A stretch of DNA of 64,000 bases, from contig JAJLPB010000003.1 of NCBI GenBank assembly GCA_025548565.1, positions 434,001 to 498,000 of the forward strand, in the 5' to 3' direction. This document shows, piece by piece, positions 53,872 to 64,000 of this stretch (position 1 is the stretch's first letter; the number at the start of each line of letters is the position of its first letter). The notes under the pieces are model-generated. The model did no database searches, was not told the DNA's origin, and worked only from the letters and a program-made list of their open reading frames with translations. The DNA comes from Rugamonas sp. A1-17. GTDB lineage: Bacteria; Pseudomonadota; Gammaproteobacteria; Burkholderiales; Burkholderiaceae_D. Position numbers and translations under genes: made by a program.

Positions 53872-55209
53872 ATGAAGAATTTGAGTCAAGACGAAGCAAA
53901 ACGTATCTGCGACAAGGTGCTGTCCTATTCCAAGGGCGACCAGTGCGAAGTGAACATCACCGGCAGCCGCAAGGGCAACATCCGCTACGCGCGCAACGCC
54001 GTGTCGACCGCCGGCTTGATCGAGGATACGCAGATGACCGTATCGGTCGCCTTCGGCAAGAAGCAGGGCATCGCCAGCATCAACGAGTTTGACGACAAGT
54101 CGCTGGAAAAAGCCGTGCGCCGCGCGGAGGACCTGGCCCGCCTGGCGCCGGAGAATCCGGAGTTCATGCCGACGCCGACCAAGCAGGAATACAAGGCCAG
54201 CCAGACCTTCTTCCAGAAGACCGCCGACATCGATCCCGAATTCCGCGCGCAGGTGGCGGCCTACAGCATCGAGAACAGCAAGAAGAACAAGCTGGTGGCG
54301 GCGGGCTTCTTCACCGACAGCGCGCAGTTCACCACCATCGCCAACTCCAACGGCGTGTTCGGCTACCAGCAGGACACGGGGCTGGACTTCACCGTCACCG
54401 TGCGCACCGAGGACGGCCGCGGTTCGGGCTGGGTCAAGCGCAGCGTGGGCGATGTCAGCAAGTTCGACGCGCGCGAGGCGTCCAACGTGGCGATCGAGAA
54501 GGCGTTGAAATCGGTGGACGCCAAGGCGCTGGAACCGGGCCGCTACACGGTGATCCTGGAACCTGCGGCGACCTCGGACCTGCTGGGCTATATGTTCAAC
54601 GGCTTCGATGCGCGCCAGGCCGACGAGGGCCGCAGCTTCCTGTCGAAGAAGGGCGGCGGCAACCGCATGGGCGAGAAGCTGTTCGACGAACAGGTCAACG
54701 TCTGGGCCGACCCGTGGGACAAGGACGTGGCGGTGCTGCCGTGGGACGGCCAGAACATGCTGGCCCGCGAGCGCATGGACATCATCAAGGGCGGCAAGAT
54801 CGCCAACCTCGATTATTCGACCTACTGGGCCAAGAAGCAGGGCAAGCGTGCCGTTGGCTCGCCGGGTAACATCATCATGGCCGGCACCAACAAGTCGACC
54901 CAGGAGCTGATCGCCAATACCAAGAAGGGGGTGCTGGTCACGCGAACCTGGTACATCCGCATGGTCGATCCGCAGTCGGTGCTGCTGACCGGCTTGACGC
55001 GCGACGGCACCTTCTACATCGAGAACGGCAAGATCAAGCATCCGATCAAGAACTTCCGCTTCAACGAAAGCCCGGTGACGATGTTGAACAACATCGAGGA
55101 ACTGGGCCGGCCGGAAATCCTGGCGGGTGACGAGTCGCAGTACCAGTTGCTGATTCCGGCGATGCGGGTGCGCGACTTCAACTTCACCTCGTTGTCGGAC
55201 GCGGTGTAA
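53872..55209 (+). CDS. TldE/PmbA-like partner (copy 1)
   Basis: A 445-residue protein of the TldE (PmbA) family, the non-catalytic partner of TldD. It has RYARNAVSTAG and TVSVAFGKKQG at the front, and the typical end KNFRFNESPVTMLNNIEELG. There is no HExxxH. It also has no signal peptide; if it works with the Tat-exported TldD-like protein, it may be carried across in a folded complex. ATG 53872 is chosen; the open frame upstream lies inside the tldD gene. A hairpin follows. Confidence 0.87.
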   Translation: MKNLSQDEAKRICDKVLSYSKGDQCEVNITGSRKGNIRYARNAVSTAGLIEDTQMTVSVAFGKKQGIASINEFDDKSLEKAVRRAEDLARLAPENPEFMPTPTKQEYKASQTFFQKTADIDPEFRAQVAAYSIENSKKNKLVAAGFFTDSAQFTTIANSNGVFGYQQDTGLDFTVTVRTEDGRGSGWVKRSVGDVSKFDAREASNVAIEKALKSVDAKALEPGRYTVILEPAATSDLLGYMFNGFDARQADEGRSFLSKKGGGNRMGEKLFDEQVNVWADPWDKDVAVLPWDGQNMLARERMDIIKGGKIANLDYSTYWAKKQGKRAVGSPGNIIMAGTNKSTQELIANTKKGVLVTRTWYIRMVDPQSVLLTGLTRDGTFYIENGKIKHPIKNFRFNESPVTMLNNIEELGRPEILAGDESQYQLLIPAMRVRDFNFTSLSDAV

Positions 55210-55217
55210 GGCATCAG

Positions 55218-55239
55218 GGGCCGGAAGGGATTCCGGCCC
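55218..55239 (+). terminator. Hairpin between the two tldD/tldE pairs
   Basis: GGGCCGGAA (55218-55226) pairs perfectly with TTCCGGCCC (55231-55239) around a 4-base loop. No T-run follows, so it may be a partial terminator or mRNA processing/stability element. Confidence 0.5.
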
Positions 55240-55263
55240 TGTTACATTCATCAGGGAGTCAAA

Positions 55264-56901
55264 GTGGAACGACGTTCATTTCTAAAAATTAGCGCGGCGG
55301 CCGGCGGCAGCTTGCTGATACCGGTCTTTGGCAACGCCATCGCGGCCGAAGAGCTGCTCAACCCCATGGCCGTGCAGTTCAAGAAATCGCTGGCCGACGC
55401 CGCGATGAACGCCGCCACCAAGGCCGGTGCCAGCTACTGCGACGTGCGCATCGGCCGCTACCTGAACCAGTTCGTCACCACGCGCGACCTGAATGTGGAA
55501 AACATCGTCAACACCGAATCCTCCGGCGTCGGCGTGCGCGTGATCGCCAACGGTGCCTACGGCTTCTGCTCGACCAACGACATGACACTGGACTCGGTGG
55601 CCGCCGCCGCGCGCCAGGCGGTCGCCATCGCGCGCGCCAACGCCAGGCTGCAAACCGAGCCCGTGGTGCTGGCCCCCGTCAAGGGCGTGGGCGAAGTGGC
55701 GTGGGCCACACAGTTCAAGAAGGACTGGCGCATTGTGCCGATCAAGGAAAAGGCCGAGATGCTCATCTCTGCCAACAAGGCGGGCCTGGACGCGGGCGCG
55801 AGCTTCATGGCATCCAACCTGTTCCAGGTGAACCAGCAGAAGTACTTCGCCTCCACCGACGGCTCCTACATCGACCAGGACATCCATCGCCTGTGGGCGC
55901 CGCTGACCGCCACCGCCGTCGACAAGGCCACCAACCGCTTCCGCACGCGCGACGGGCTGTCGTCGCCGGCCAGCATGGGCTATGAATTCTTCGACGCCTC
56001 TGGAGCCAACAAGATCAAGGCCGCCGGCAACGTCACCACGCTGTACAAGGGTGCCTACGATTTGATCGAGGACGCGCGCGCCGCCGGCCGCCAGGCCCGC
56101 GAGAAGCTGACCGCGAAAACCGTCGAACCGGGCAAGTACGATCTGGTGCTGTCGCCGGAACACCTGTTCCTGACCATCCATGAATCGGTCGGCCACGCCA
56201 CCGAGCTGGATCGCGTGCTGGGCTACGAGGCCAATTACGCCGGCACCAGCTTCGCCACGCTGGACAAGTGGAAGAGCAAGAACTTCAAGTATGGATCGGA
56301 GCTGGTCAACATCGTCGCGGACAAGACCACGCCAGGCTCGCTGGGTTGCGTGGGCTATGACGATGAGGGCGTGGCCTCCAAGCGCTGGGACCTGATCCGC
56401 AACGGCATCCTGGTCAACTACCAGGCCACGCGCGACCAGGCGGCCATCATCGGCGAGAAGGAATCGCACGGCTGCTCGTACGCGGACAGCTGGAGCAGCG
56501 TGCAGTTCCAGCGCATGCCCAACGTGTCGCTGGAGGCGGGCAAGAAGCCGCTCACGCCGGACGACATGGTCAAGGACGTCAAGAAGGGCATCTACATTTT
56601 GGGCCGGGGCTCGTATTCGATCGACCAGCAGCGCTACAACTTCCAGTTCGGCGGCCAGCTGTACTTCGAAATCAAGAACGGCAAGATCACCAACCAGCTG
56701 GAGGACGTGGCCTACCAGTCCAACACGCAGGAGTTCTGGAACGCCTGCTCGGCGCTGTGCGATGAACGCGACTGGCGCATGGGCGGCTCCTTCTTCGATG
56801 GCAAAGGCCAGCCTTCGCAAGTGAGCGCGGTATCGCACGGATCTCCGACCACGCGCTTCAACGGCATCAACGTCATCAACACCGCTCGCAAGATAGGATA
56901 A
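55264..56901 (+). CDS. Tat-exported TldD-like metalloprotease (copy 2)
   Basis: A 545-residue paralogue of copy 1, identical in length and co-linear throughout. The leader MERRSFLKISAAAGGSLLIPVFG matches the Tat motif even better (RRxFLK). HESVGH is again at 306-311, and the C-terminal Cys ligand is again absent (GGSFFDGKGQ), so this change is shared and not a random loss. The GTG start at 55264 follows AGGGAG. It is paired with the TldE-like gene 3 bases downstream. Confidence 0.88.
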   Translation: MERRSFLKISAAAGGSLLIPVFGNAIAAEELLNPMAVQFKKSLADAAMNAATKAGASYCDVRIGRYLNQFVTTRDLNVENIVNTESSGVGVRVIANGAYGFCSTNDMTLDSVAAAARQAVAIARANARLQTEPVVLAPVKGVGEVAWATQFKKDWRIVPIKEKAEMLISANKAGLDAGASFMASNLFQVNQQKYFASTDGSYIDQDIHRLWAPLTATAVDKATNRFRTRDGLSSPASMGYEFFDASGANKIKAAGNVTTLYKGAYDLIEDARAAGRQAREKLTAKTVEPGKYDLVLSPEHLFLTIHESVGHATELDRVLGYEANYAGTSFATLDKWKSKNFKYGSELVNIVADKTTPGSLGCVGYDDEGVASKRWDLIRNGILVNYQATRDQAAIIGEKESHGCSYADSWSSVQFQRMPNVSLEAGKKPLTPDDMVKDVKKGIYILGRGSYSIDQQRYNFQFGGQLYFEIKNGKITNQLEDVAYQSNTQEFWNACSALCDERDWRMGGSFFDGKGQPSQVSAVSHGSPTTRFNGINVINTARKIG

Positions 56902-56904
56902 ACA

Positions 56905-58242
56905 ATGAAGATGCTGAATCAGGAAGAAGCAAAACGCATTTGCGACAATGTGATGTCGCTGTCCAAGGCCGACGAGTGCCGCGTGCAGATCAGCGGCAGC
57001 CGCAATGGCAATATCCGCTACGCGCGCAACGCCGTGTCGACCGCCGGCCTGACCGAGAATACGCAGCTGACCGTCAGCGTCGCCTTCGGCAAGCGCCAGG
57101 GCACGGCCTCGATCAATGAGTTCGACGACAAGGCGCTGGAGCGCGCCGTGCGCCGCGCCGAGGACGTGGCGCGCCTGGCGCCGGAGAATCCGGAGTTCCT
57201 GCCGGCGATCAAGAAGCAGGAGTACAAGTCGTCCGCCACCTACAACGAGGCCACCGCCGCCATCGATCCCGAATACCGCGCCGAAGTGGCGGCGGCCAGC
57301 ATCAACGCCTGCCGCAAGCAGGGGCTGGTGGCAGCAGGCTTCTTCAGCGACACCACCGGCTTTGAAACGGTGGCCAACTCGAACGGTGTGTTCGGCCACC
57401 AGACCCTGAGCAATCTGGGCTTCACCATCACCACCCGCACCGAGGACGGACGCGGCTCCGGCTGGGCCACGCGCTCGGCCACCGATGCGAAGAAGTTCGA
57501 CGCGCGCGAAGCGTCCGAGATCGCGATTGAAAAAGCGCTGAAATCGGTGGACGCCAAGGCGCTGGAACCGGGCCGCTACACGGTGATCCTGGAACCGGCT
57601 GCGACGTCGGAAATCATCGGCCGCATGTTCGGCGCCTTCGATGCGCGCCGCGCCGACGAGGGCCGTAGCTTCCTGTCGAAGAAGGGCGGCGGCAACCGCC
57701 TGGGCGAGAAGCTGTTCGACGAGCAGGTCAACGTCTGGGCCGACCCGTGGGACAAGGACGTTCCGGTGCTGGCGTGGGACGACTCGTCGATGCTGGCGCG
57801 CGAGCGCACGGACGTGATCAAGGGTGGCAAGGTGGCCTCGCTCGACTACACGCGCTACTGGGCCGAGAAACAGGGCCAGCGCGCGTCGGGCCGGCACGGC
57901 AACATGATCATGGCGGGCGGCGGCAAATCGACCGAGGAGCTGATCGCGTCGACCAAGAAGGGCGTGCTGGTCACGCGCACCTGGTACATCCGCATGGTCG
58001 ATCCGCAATCGCTGCTGCTGACGGGCCTCACGCGCGACGGCACTTTCTACATCGAGAACGGCAAGATCAAGCATCCGATCAAGAACTTCCGCTTCAACGA
58101 AAGCCCGGTGTCGATGCTGAACAATATCGATGAACTGGGCAAGCCGGTGGTGATCGGCGGCGACGAGGTGCGGTTCCAGATGCTGATCCCGCCGATGAAG
58201 GTACGCGACTTCAACTTCACCTCCCTGTCGGACGCGGTGTAA
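56905..58242 (+). CDS. TldE/PmbA-like partner (copy 2)
   Basis: A 445-residue paralogue of the protein at 53872, the same length, with matching signatures (RYARNAVSTAGLTENTQ, KNFRFNESPVSMLNNIDELG). No signal peptide and no metal motif. It starts 3 bases after the copy 2 TldD stop, which points to tight co-expression. The pair probably arose by tandem duplication of a two-gene unit. Confidence 0.87.
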   Translation: MKMLNQEEAKRICDNVMSLSKADECRVQISGSRNGNIRYARNAVSTAGLTENTQLTVSVAFGKRQGTASINEFDDKALERAVRRAEDVARLAPENPEFLPAIKKQEYKSSATYNEATAAIDPEYRAEVAAASINACRKQGLVAAGFFSDTTGFETVANSNGVFGHQTLSNLGFTITTRTEDGRGSGWATRSATDAKKFDAREASEIAIEKALKSVDAKALEPGRYTVILEPAATSEIIGRMFGAFDARRADEGRSFLSKKGGGNRLGEKLFDEQVNVWADPWDKDVPVLAWDDSSMLARERTDVIKGGKVASLDYTRYWAEKQGQRASGRHGNMIMAGGGKSTEELIASTKKGVLVTRTWYIRMVDPQSLLLTGLTRDGTFYIENGKIKHPIKNFRFNESPVSMLNNIDELGKPVVIGGDEVRFQMLIPPMKVRDFNFTSLSDAV

Positions 58243-58251
58243 GGCAGGGCC

Positions 58252-58872
58252 GTGGCCAATTACGATTTTTACTTCACCCGCCTGACCTACGAGTCGGGCG
58301 ACTGGGATGTCGACATCCGCATGCCGAGCAACGTGCTCAACTCGCTGGTCGAGTACACGACCCTGCGGGTTGATCCCGTCGAGCGCATCGTCGCGCTGTC
58401 GGACCCGAAGATGCTGGAAGCGCCGTTCTGCTACTTCGCCGGCCACAAGCTGGTGCAGTTCACGGCGGCCGAGCGCAAGAACCTGGAGCGCTACATCAAG
58501 GGCGGCGGCTTCCTGTTCGTGGACGACTGCAACCACGATATCGACGGCCTGTTCGCCAAATCGTTCGAGGCCGAAATCGGCCGTATCTTCGGGCCGAAGG
58601 CGCTGCACAAGATCCCGAACACGCATCCGGTGTATTCGAGCTTCTTCCATTTCGACGGCCCGCCCAACACCAGCGTGGAGCTCAACGGCTGGGGCGACGA
58701 TCTGGTGCACGACTACCTGAAGGCGGTGGAAGTCGGCGGCCGCGTGCGGCTTTTGTACAGCAACAAGGACTACGGCTGCGAGTGGGACTACGACTTCCGC
58801 AACAAGCGCTGGCTGGTGGTCGACAACACCCGCTTCGCGGTCAATATCATTCAATATGCATTGGGAGCCTGA
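58252..58872 (+). CDS. DUF4159 domain protein
   Basis: A 206-residue DUF4159 protein. The family has a class I glutamine-amidotransferase-like fold. GGGFLFVDDCNHDIDG is its characteristic strand and loop. The function is not known. It often lies beside MoxR/DUF58/VWA gene sets, as here. The GTG start is 9 bases after the tldE copy 2 stop, so it belongs to the same operon. No signal peptide is visible in this copy. Confidence 0.85.
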   Translation: MANYDFYFTRLTYESGDWDVDIRMPSNVLNSLVEYTTLRVDPVERIVALSDPKMLEAPFCYFAGHKLVQFTAAERKNLERYIKGGGFLFVDDCNHDIDGLFAKSFEAEIGRIFGPKALHKIPNTHPVYSSFFHFDGPPNTSVELNGWGDDLVHDYLKAVEVGGRVRLLYSNKDYGCEWDYDFRNKRWLVVDNTRFAVNIIQYALGA

Positions 58873-58874
58873 TC

Positions 58875-59873
<999 letters not shown>

Positions 59874-59879
59874 GCCGCG

Positions 59880-60815
59880 ATGCAATCGACTTTCAAACCG
59901 TCCGCGCCGGGGACGTCCTCGCCTGCCGCCGCCATGACGGCGATGATGGCGCAGACCAAGGACCTGGACCTGGTGATCCGTCACGTGCTGGCGGGGCTGG
60001 GCCACGGGCTGCACGCGGGCCGCGAGCGCGGCGCCGGCGTCGAGTTCTCCGAGTACCGGGCCTACGCGCCGGGCGACGAGTGGCGCCGCGTCGACTGGAA
60101 GCTGCTGGCGCGCGCCGACCGCTACTTCGTCCGCGAGGCGGAGCGCGACAGCCACGTCGCCACCTGGCTGTGGCTGGACGCCAGCGCTTCGATGGCGGAG
60201 CCGAGCCGCGAGATCAACGGCGTCGACAAACTGTGGTTCGCGCGCACCGTGCTGGCCTGCGTGGCCGCCATCGCGCAGCGGCAGGGCGACGCGTTCGGAC
60301 TGGTGGTGTGCAGCGGCGGCAAGGTCGAATTCACGCAAGCCTCGCGCGGGCCGCGCCAGTTGCAGCGCGTGCTGGCGCAGCTGGCCAAGGCCAGGTCGGA
60401 AGGCGGACTGCCCAGCGCCGAAGTGTTGAAAGCGAATTTGCACTTCGCCCGTTCACCGAGTCTGATTTTCGCCGCCAGCGATTTCCTCGACTGGCCATCG
60501 CCGCTGAGCGAAGCGCTGCTGCGCCTGCGCAGCCTGCGGCATGACGTGCGTCTGCTGACGTTGCGCACGCAAGCGGAAGTCGATGCCAGCTTCAAGGCCG
60601 GTGCGGCCTACCGCGACCCGGAGCAGCGCGACGGCTTGCACCGCATGACCAACGCCGACCGCGAAAGCTACAGGCGGCAGAGCCGCGCGCATTTCGACGC
60701 GGTGGCGACCAGCTGCCGTCAAAACAATATCGTCCACTACGAGGCGCGCATCGAGCAGCCATTGGGCGGAGTGCTGCGCAACTGGTTGCAACTGGCGGGA
60801 GCGCGCGCAAAATGA
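59880..60815 (+). CDS. DUF58 domain protein
   Basis: A 311-residue DUF58 protein. The signature EFSEYRAYAPGDEWRRVDWKLLAR is present. The following region (TWLWLDASASM) resembles a VWA metal-site strand. It is the usual companion of MoxR ATPases and starts 6 bases after the MoxR stop. The last codons overlap the BatA-type gene by 4 bases (ATGA). It is probably cytoplasmic or membrane-associated through its partners. Confidence 0.9.
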   Translation: MQSTFKPSAPGTSSPAAAMTAMMAQTKDLDLVIRHVLAGLGHGLHAGRERGAGVEFSEYRAYAPGDEWRRVDWKLLARADRYFVREAERDSHVATWLWLDASASMAEPSREINGVDKLWFARTVLACVAAIAQRQGDAFGLVVCSGGKVEFTQASRGPRQLQRVLAQLAKARSEGGLPSAEVLKANLHFARSPSLIFAASDFLDWPSPLSEALLRLRSLRHDVRLLTLRTQAEVDASFKAGAAYRDPEQRDGLHRMTNADRESYRRQSRAHFDAVATSCRQNNIVHYEARIEQPLGGVLRNWLQLAGARAK

Positions 60816-62065
60816 TGCTGAGTTCTTATCCATTGTGGTGGCTTGCGCTGCCGGCGCTGTTGCTGCCGGTGTGGTGGCACCGCCAGAAGCGCCAACGCCT
60901 GAAGGCCGAGCCGCTGGCGACGGCGCGCTTCCTGCCATCGGCCGCGCCGGAGCAACTGCGCGTATGGCGATGGCGCGACCGCTTGCTGCTGTTGGTGCGC
61001 TGCCTGATGCTGGTGACGCTGATCGCCTGGCTGGCCGCGGCCATCTTCCCATGGCGAGGCGACACCGTGCTGCTGGACGCCGGCGCCGACAAAGTTTGGG
61101 CCGATCAGAAGATCACCGCCGCCGGCATGGGCGCCGCCCAGCGCATCGAACTGCCGCCGAACGGCCTGCAATGGCTGCGCCAGCACGAGCGCGACTGGCG
61201 CCCCAGCGCGCGGCTGCTGATCGTCGCCCGTGGCGAACAGATAGCGATGCCGGCCCGCGTACCGCCGTTCAGCCACCAGGTCGAACTGCGCACCAAGCTG
61301 CTCGTCGCCACCGCCACCTCCGCGCCAGGCACCGGGCCGCACGCCGTCGCGCCGGGTGCCGCCTCCGCGCCGGACGCCGCCTCCGCCACTTCCGCGATGG
61401 TCACCGCGCCGGTTGCCCCCGGCACCGCCGCGTCCTTGCCGCGCGCCGCCGCCACCTTCGCTACGGCCGCAGTGCCGGGCGCCGTGCACGGCACTGCAGC
61501 CACGCCGGCCGCACCTGCCGGACCGCTGCGGGCTGAGCACCACATCGTGCTGGCCGGCGCGCAGGAGCAGGGCGCCGCCTGGCGTTCGTTGCTCGCCGCC
61601 TTTGACCGCGCCGGCGATGGCGCCGGACGCTACACGCTCGCCGCCGAGCCGGCCGCAGCGACAGAGCTGATCATCTGGGAATCCCCATCCGCGCCGCCCG
61701 CGAACTGGCGCGCACCGCACTGGTGGCTGGCCGCCCCAGGCCCCGCGTTCCCCGAATTGGCAAACGCCTCCACGCTGACCATCAACGGCCTCACACTGAA
61801 ATACGCCGACTCCCCGCGCGGCCGACTGTGGACCTCCGACGCATTCCCCCCGCGCGACGCCGACACCGCCCGCGCCCTCTACGAAGCGTGGCAACAGCTA
61901 AGCCCAGCCCCCGCACCTGCCTACCCAATGCCACCGCAAACACTGGGCACCACCCGCAGCGCGCTGCCCGCCATCACCGACGCCAAGCCCGCCGCCTGGC
62001 TAGCGCTTGTCCTGCTTGCGCTGTTTTTACTCGAACGGATACTGAGCCATGCACGGCGAAGCTGA
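60812..62065 (+). CDS. BatA-type membrane protein with Ala/Pro-rich insert
   Basis: A 417-residue protein. The N-terminus (YPLWWLALPALLLPVWWHRQKRQRLKAEPLATARFLP) and second span (LLLLVRCLMLVTLIAWLAAAIF) match the BatA N-terminal domain. A low-complexity Ala/Pro/Thr stretch occupies ~190-245, and a last span (AAWLALVLLALFLLERIL) ends the protein. No complete VWA domain with a DxSxS site is visible. It overlaps the next gene by 17 bases. It is presumably a membrane partner of the MoxR/DUF58 pair. Confidence 0.8.
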   Translation: MMLSSYPLWWLALPALLLPVWWHRQKRQRLKAEPLATARFLPSAAPEQLRVWRWRDRLLLLVRCLMLVTLIAWLAAAIFPWRGDTVLLDAGADKVWADQKITAAGMGAAQRIELPPNGLQWLRQHERDWRPSARLLIVARGEQIAMPARVPPFSHQVELRTKLLVATATSAPGTGPHAVAPGAASAPDAASATSAMVTAPVAPGTAASLPRAAATFATAAVPGAVHGTAATPAAPAGPLRAEHHIVLAGAQEQGAAWRSLLAAFDRAGDGAGRYTLAAEPAAATELIIWESPSAPPANWRAPHWWLAAPGPAFPELANASTLTINGLTLKYADSPRGRLWTSDAFPPRDADTARALYEAWQQLSPAPAPAYPMPPQTLGTTRSALPAITDAKPAAWLALVLLALFLLERILSHARRS

Positions 62066-64000
62066 TACCCTGCGCCGCCACCTGTGGGCAGCCGTCCTGC
62101 GCCGCCGCGTACCCCAATGGCTGGCGACATTGGCGCCGCTGGCCGCCGCACTCGTCCTGCTGCACGCTGCCCGCCCACTGGTGATCGCGGCGCTGCTGCT
62201 GTGGGCCGCCTGGCTGTCCATCGACGTCTACCGCTGGCGCCAGCGCATCAAGCGCGAATGGACTTCCTGGCTGAACGCCGCCATCCCCGCACTGGAAGAC
62301 AGCAGCACGCTGCTAGCCGCCGACGCCACCACGCCCATAGCCACGCTGCAGCAACAACGCCTGCGGGGCCGCCTGGCCTCCGTGCTGGGCGAAGACGATT
62401 ACCGCCGCATCGCCCGCAACCGCGTGCGCATCAGCATCCTGCCGATCCTGCTAAGCCTTGCCGCGGCAGGCGCCGCATGGGGCTACCACGGCAAGCAGAC
62501 CGCCGCCCGCGCACCGATCACCTACAGCACGGCCCCCAGACCCATCATCGACGGCGAAATCTACCTGCGCGTCACGCCGCCGGCCTACACCGGCGCCAAG
62601 CCATTTGAGACCGCGGCCCGCGACATCCAGATACCGCAATTCTCCGAAGTGCGGTGGTGCGTGCGCAACCCCAGCGGCGCGCAGCCGGCGGTGGAACTGG
62701 GCGACGGCGCCAGCTTGCCCGTCACCGAAGCCTGCGCGATGAAGCGCGTCGAAGAATCCATATTCTGGCGCGCACGCGGCAAGAACAGCGCCCGCTACAA
62801 CATCCGCGTCACACCCGACCAGGCGCCGCAAGTGACCATCGTCGAGCCGAACGAATTGATACACATCCTCTCCAAGGACGCGAAGACCGCGCAGATCTCC
62901 GTCAGCGCCAGCGACGATTACGCCATCGTCCGCGCCAGCCTGCACATGACGCTGGCGCGCGGCAGCGGCGAGAACATCCGCTTCACCGACCGCGAAGTGC
63001 CGCTGCCTCAATCGGCCGATCCGAAAACCCGCAACTGGAAAAAACAATGGACGCTGGCGGAACTGGGCATGGAACCGGGCGACGAGCTGTATTTCTTCGT
63101 GCGTGCCACGGATAACTCGCCGGACAATCCGCACACCACCCAATCGCCCACCTACACACTGCGCCTGCCCGCACCGGATGCGGAAAGCCTGGACGCCACC
63201 GCGTTGCCGTCGATGGCCAAGCCGGAAAACCTGCGCAGCCAGCGCCAGATCATTATCGACACCGAGCAGCTGGTGGCCGACATGCAGGCCCACCCCAACA
63301 TGCCGGCGGCCACGGCGCGCGCGCGCAGTGAAGCCATTGCCTCCGACCAGGCGAGCCTGCGCCTGCGCTACGGCCAGTTCCTGGGCGAGGAATCCAGCCT
63401 GTTCGGCGATGAACATGACCACGAAGGCGAAGAGCACCACGGCGGCAAGGCTGCCTTCGGCAGCGAGATGTCGGTGGTGAAGGAGTTCGGCCACGCGCAC
63501 GACCAGGAAGACAACGCCACCATCTTCGACCCCAAGACCAAGGCGATACTGAAGCGTGCACTGTCGGCCATGTGGGACGCGGAGAAATCGCTGCGCGCGA
63601 TCGCACCCAAGCCCGCGCTGCCGCCCGAATACAAAGCGCTGGACGCGATCAAGGAGCTGCAGGCAGCGGAGCGGATCTACCTGCACCGTACCGCCTTCGT
63701 GCCGCCCGCGCTGAAAGAAGAGAAGCGCATGAGCGGCGACATCGTCGGCGTATTGAGCTACAAGCGCGCACAGGGCACCGCCAGCGACACGGTGCCTGCC
63801 GAAGTGCGCGAACTGGCGCAGGCCTTGTCGCACGACGGCGCGCTGCCGGCCCTGTGGAGCAAGGCCGCCCGCGACACCATCGCCGCCCGCATCACCGATC
63901 CTGAACAAAAACTGAGCGCACAACGCGCGGTGCAGGACGTGCAGGACGGCTGCGCCCCCTGTCGCGGCGAATTGCGGGCATGGCTGCGCGGCACGCTGAC
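62049..64000 (+). CDS. Large membrane protein, DUF4175-like (3' end outside the window)
   Basis: The frame from ATG 62049 is open to the window end, at least 650 residues. Spans lie at ~20-55 (LATLAPLAAALVLLHAA...VIAALLLWAAWLSI) and ~133-150 (ISILPILLSLAAAGAAWGY). A beta-rich region follows (ITYSTAPRPIIDGEIYLRVTPPAYTGAKPF), then long charged helices including a His/Asp/Glu-rich patch near 455-475 (DEHDHEGEEHHGG). Layout and neighbours resemble DUF4175-type proteins. This frame has consistent coding character; other open frames across it are shadows. It follows the BatA-type gene with overlap and is probably part of the same complex. Confidence 0.78.
   Translation, partial: MHGEADTLRRHLWAAVLRRRVPQWLATLAPLAAALVLLHAARPLVIAALLLWAAWLSIDVYRWRQRIKREWTSWLNAAIPALEDSSTLLAADATTPIATLQQQRLRGRLASVLGEDDYRRIARNRVRISILPILLSLAAAGAAWGYHGKQTAARAPITYSTAPRPIIDGEIYLRVTPPAYTGAKPFETAARDIQIPQFSEVRWCVRNPSGAQPAVELGDGASLPVTEACAMKRVEESIFWRARGKNSARYNIRVTPDQAPQVTIVEPNELIHILSKDAKTAQISVSASDDYAIVRASLHMTLARGSGENIRFTDREVPLPQSADPKTRNWKKQWTLAELGMEPGDELYFFVRATDNSPDNPHTTQSPTYTLRLPAPDAESLDATALPSMAKPENLRSQRQIIIDTEQLVADMQAHPNMPAATARARSEAIASDQASLRLRYGQFLGEESSLFGDEHDHEGEEHHGGKAAFGSEMSVVKEFGHAHDQEDNATIFDPKTKAILKRALSAMWDAEKSLRAIAPKPALPPEYKALDAIKELQAAERIYLHRTAFVPPALKEEKRMSGDIVGVLSYKRAQGTASDTVPAEVRELAQALSHDGALPALWSKAARDTIAARITDPEQKLSAQRAVQDVQDGCAPCRGELRAWLRGTL

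Noticed and set aside
62084..62608. Other open frames across the 3' end of the window (62084-62608 plus, 62451-63923 minus)
   Set aside because: The frame from 62049 has membrane spans and consistent coding character to the window end; the others have shadow composition.

Overview
The window is a stretch of chromosome from a GC-rich betaproteobacterium, most likely family Oxalobacteraceae (Massilia/Duganella/Janthinobacterium group). This rests on the RpoC sequence, a PEP-CTERM protein, PanD, a Mn-riboswitch-controlled TMEM165-type exporter, a very large NdvB-type cyclic glucan synthase and a large chemosensory cluster. No assembly context is available, so the genus is inference.

Layout. 1-2092: 3' half of rpoC and its terminator. 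2180-7389: an AT-rich, overlapping four-gene operon (C5-cytosine methyltransferase, phosphoribosyltransferase-like protein, ORC/CDC6-like P-loop ATPase, uncharacterised Rossmann-like protein). It looks like a horizontally acquired anti-phage or conflict system and is the most novel part of the window. 7601-14753: a winged-helix regulator with a decayed nucleotidyltransferase domain, a 7TM histidine kinase, a thioesterase, a secreted DUF885 peptidase, a PEP-CTERM protein, an HPP/CBS membrane protein and an Lrp-type regulator. 14874-16919: a cysteine desulfurase fused to a decayed metallo-beta-lactamase-like region and a rhodanese. 17075-25768: a 2897-residue cyclic beta-1,2-glucan synthase. 25976-32819: a secreted PHP protein, a small membrane-anchored protein, a Mn2+ exporter with its yybP-ykoY riboswitch, a secreted M1 aminopeptidase and a serine hydrolase. 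32821-37652: a GGDEF protein, panD, a 40-bp perfect inverted repeat, a Crp-like regulator and a stand-alone MCP. 37677-38369: aqpZ.

38715-50973 is one chemosensory cluster: MCP-like protein, cheY, STAS protein, cheA, cheW, cheR, cheD, cheB, REC-EAL phosphodiesterase, MCP, cheW, MCP. It lacks a stand-alone cheZ. The first protein carries a CheZ-like D-x3-Q motif. CheA carries two copies of a motif like that of MshEN c-di-GMP receptors, and the operon also encodes a c-di-GMP phosphodiesterase. Together these suggest a pathway tied to c-di-GMP.

50974-64000: a secreted methyltransferase-like protein, a gap with helically phased CGGACA repeats, then a long same-strand cluster of two TldD/TldE-like pairs (both TldD copies with Tat-type leaders), DUF4159, MoxR ATPase, DUF58, a BatA-type membrane protein and a large membrane protein running off the window end. 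Many long minus-strand reading frames opposite the GC-rich genes are composition shadows and are not annotated. Functional names come from motif recognition and family memory; no database search was run.
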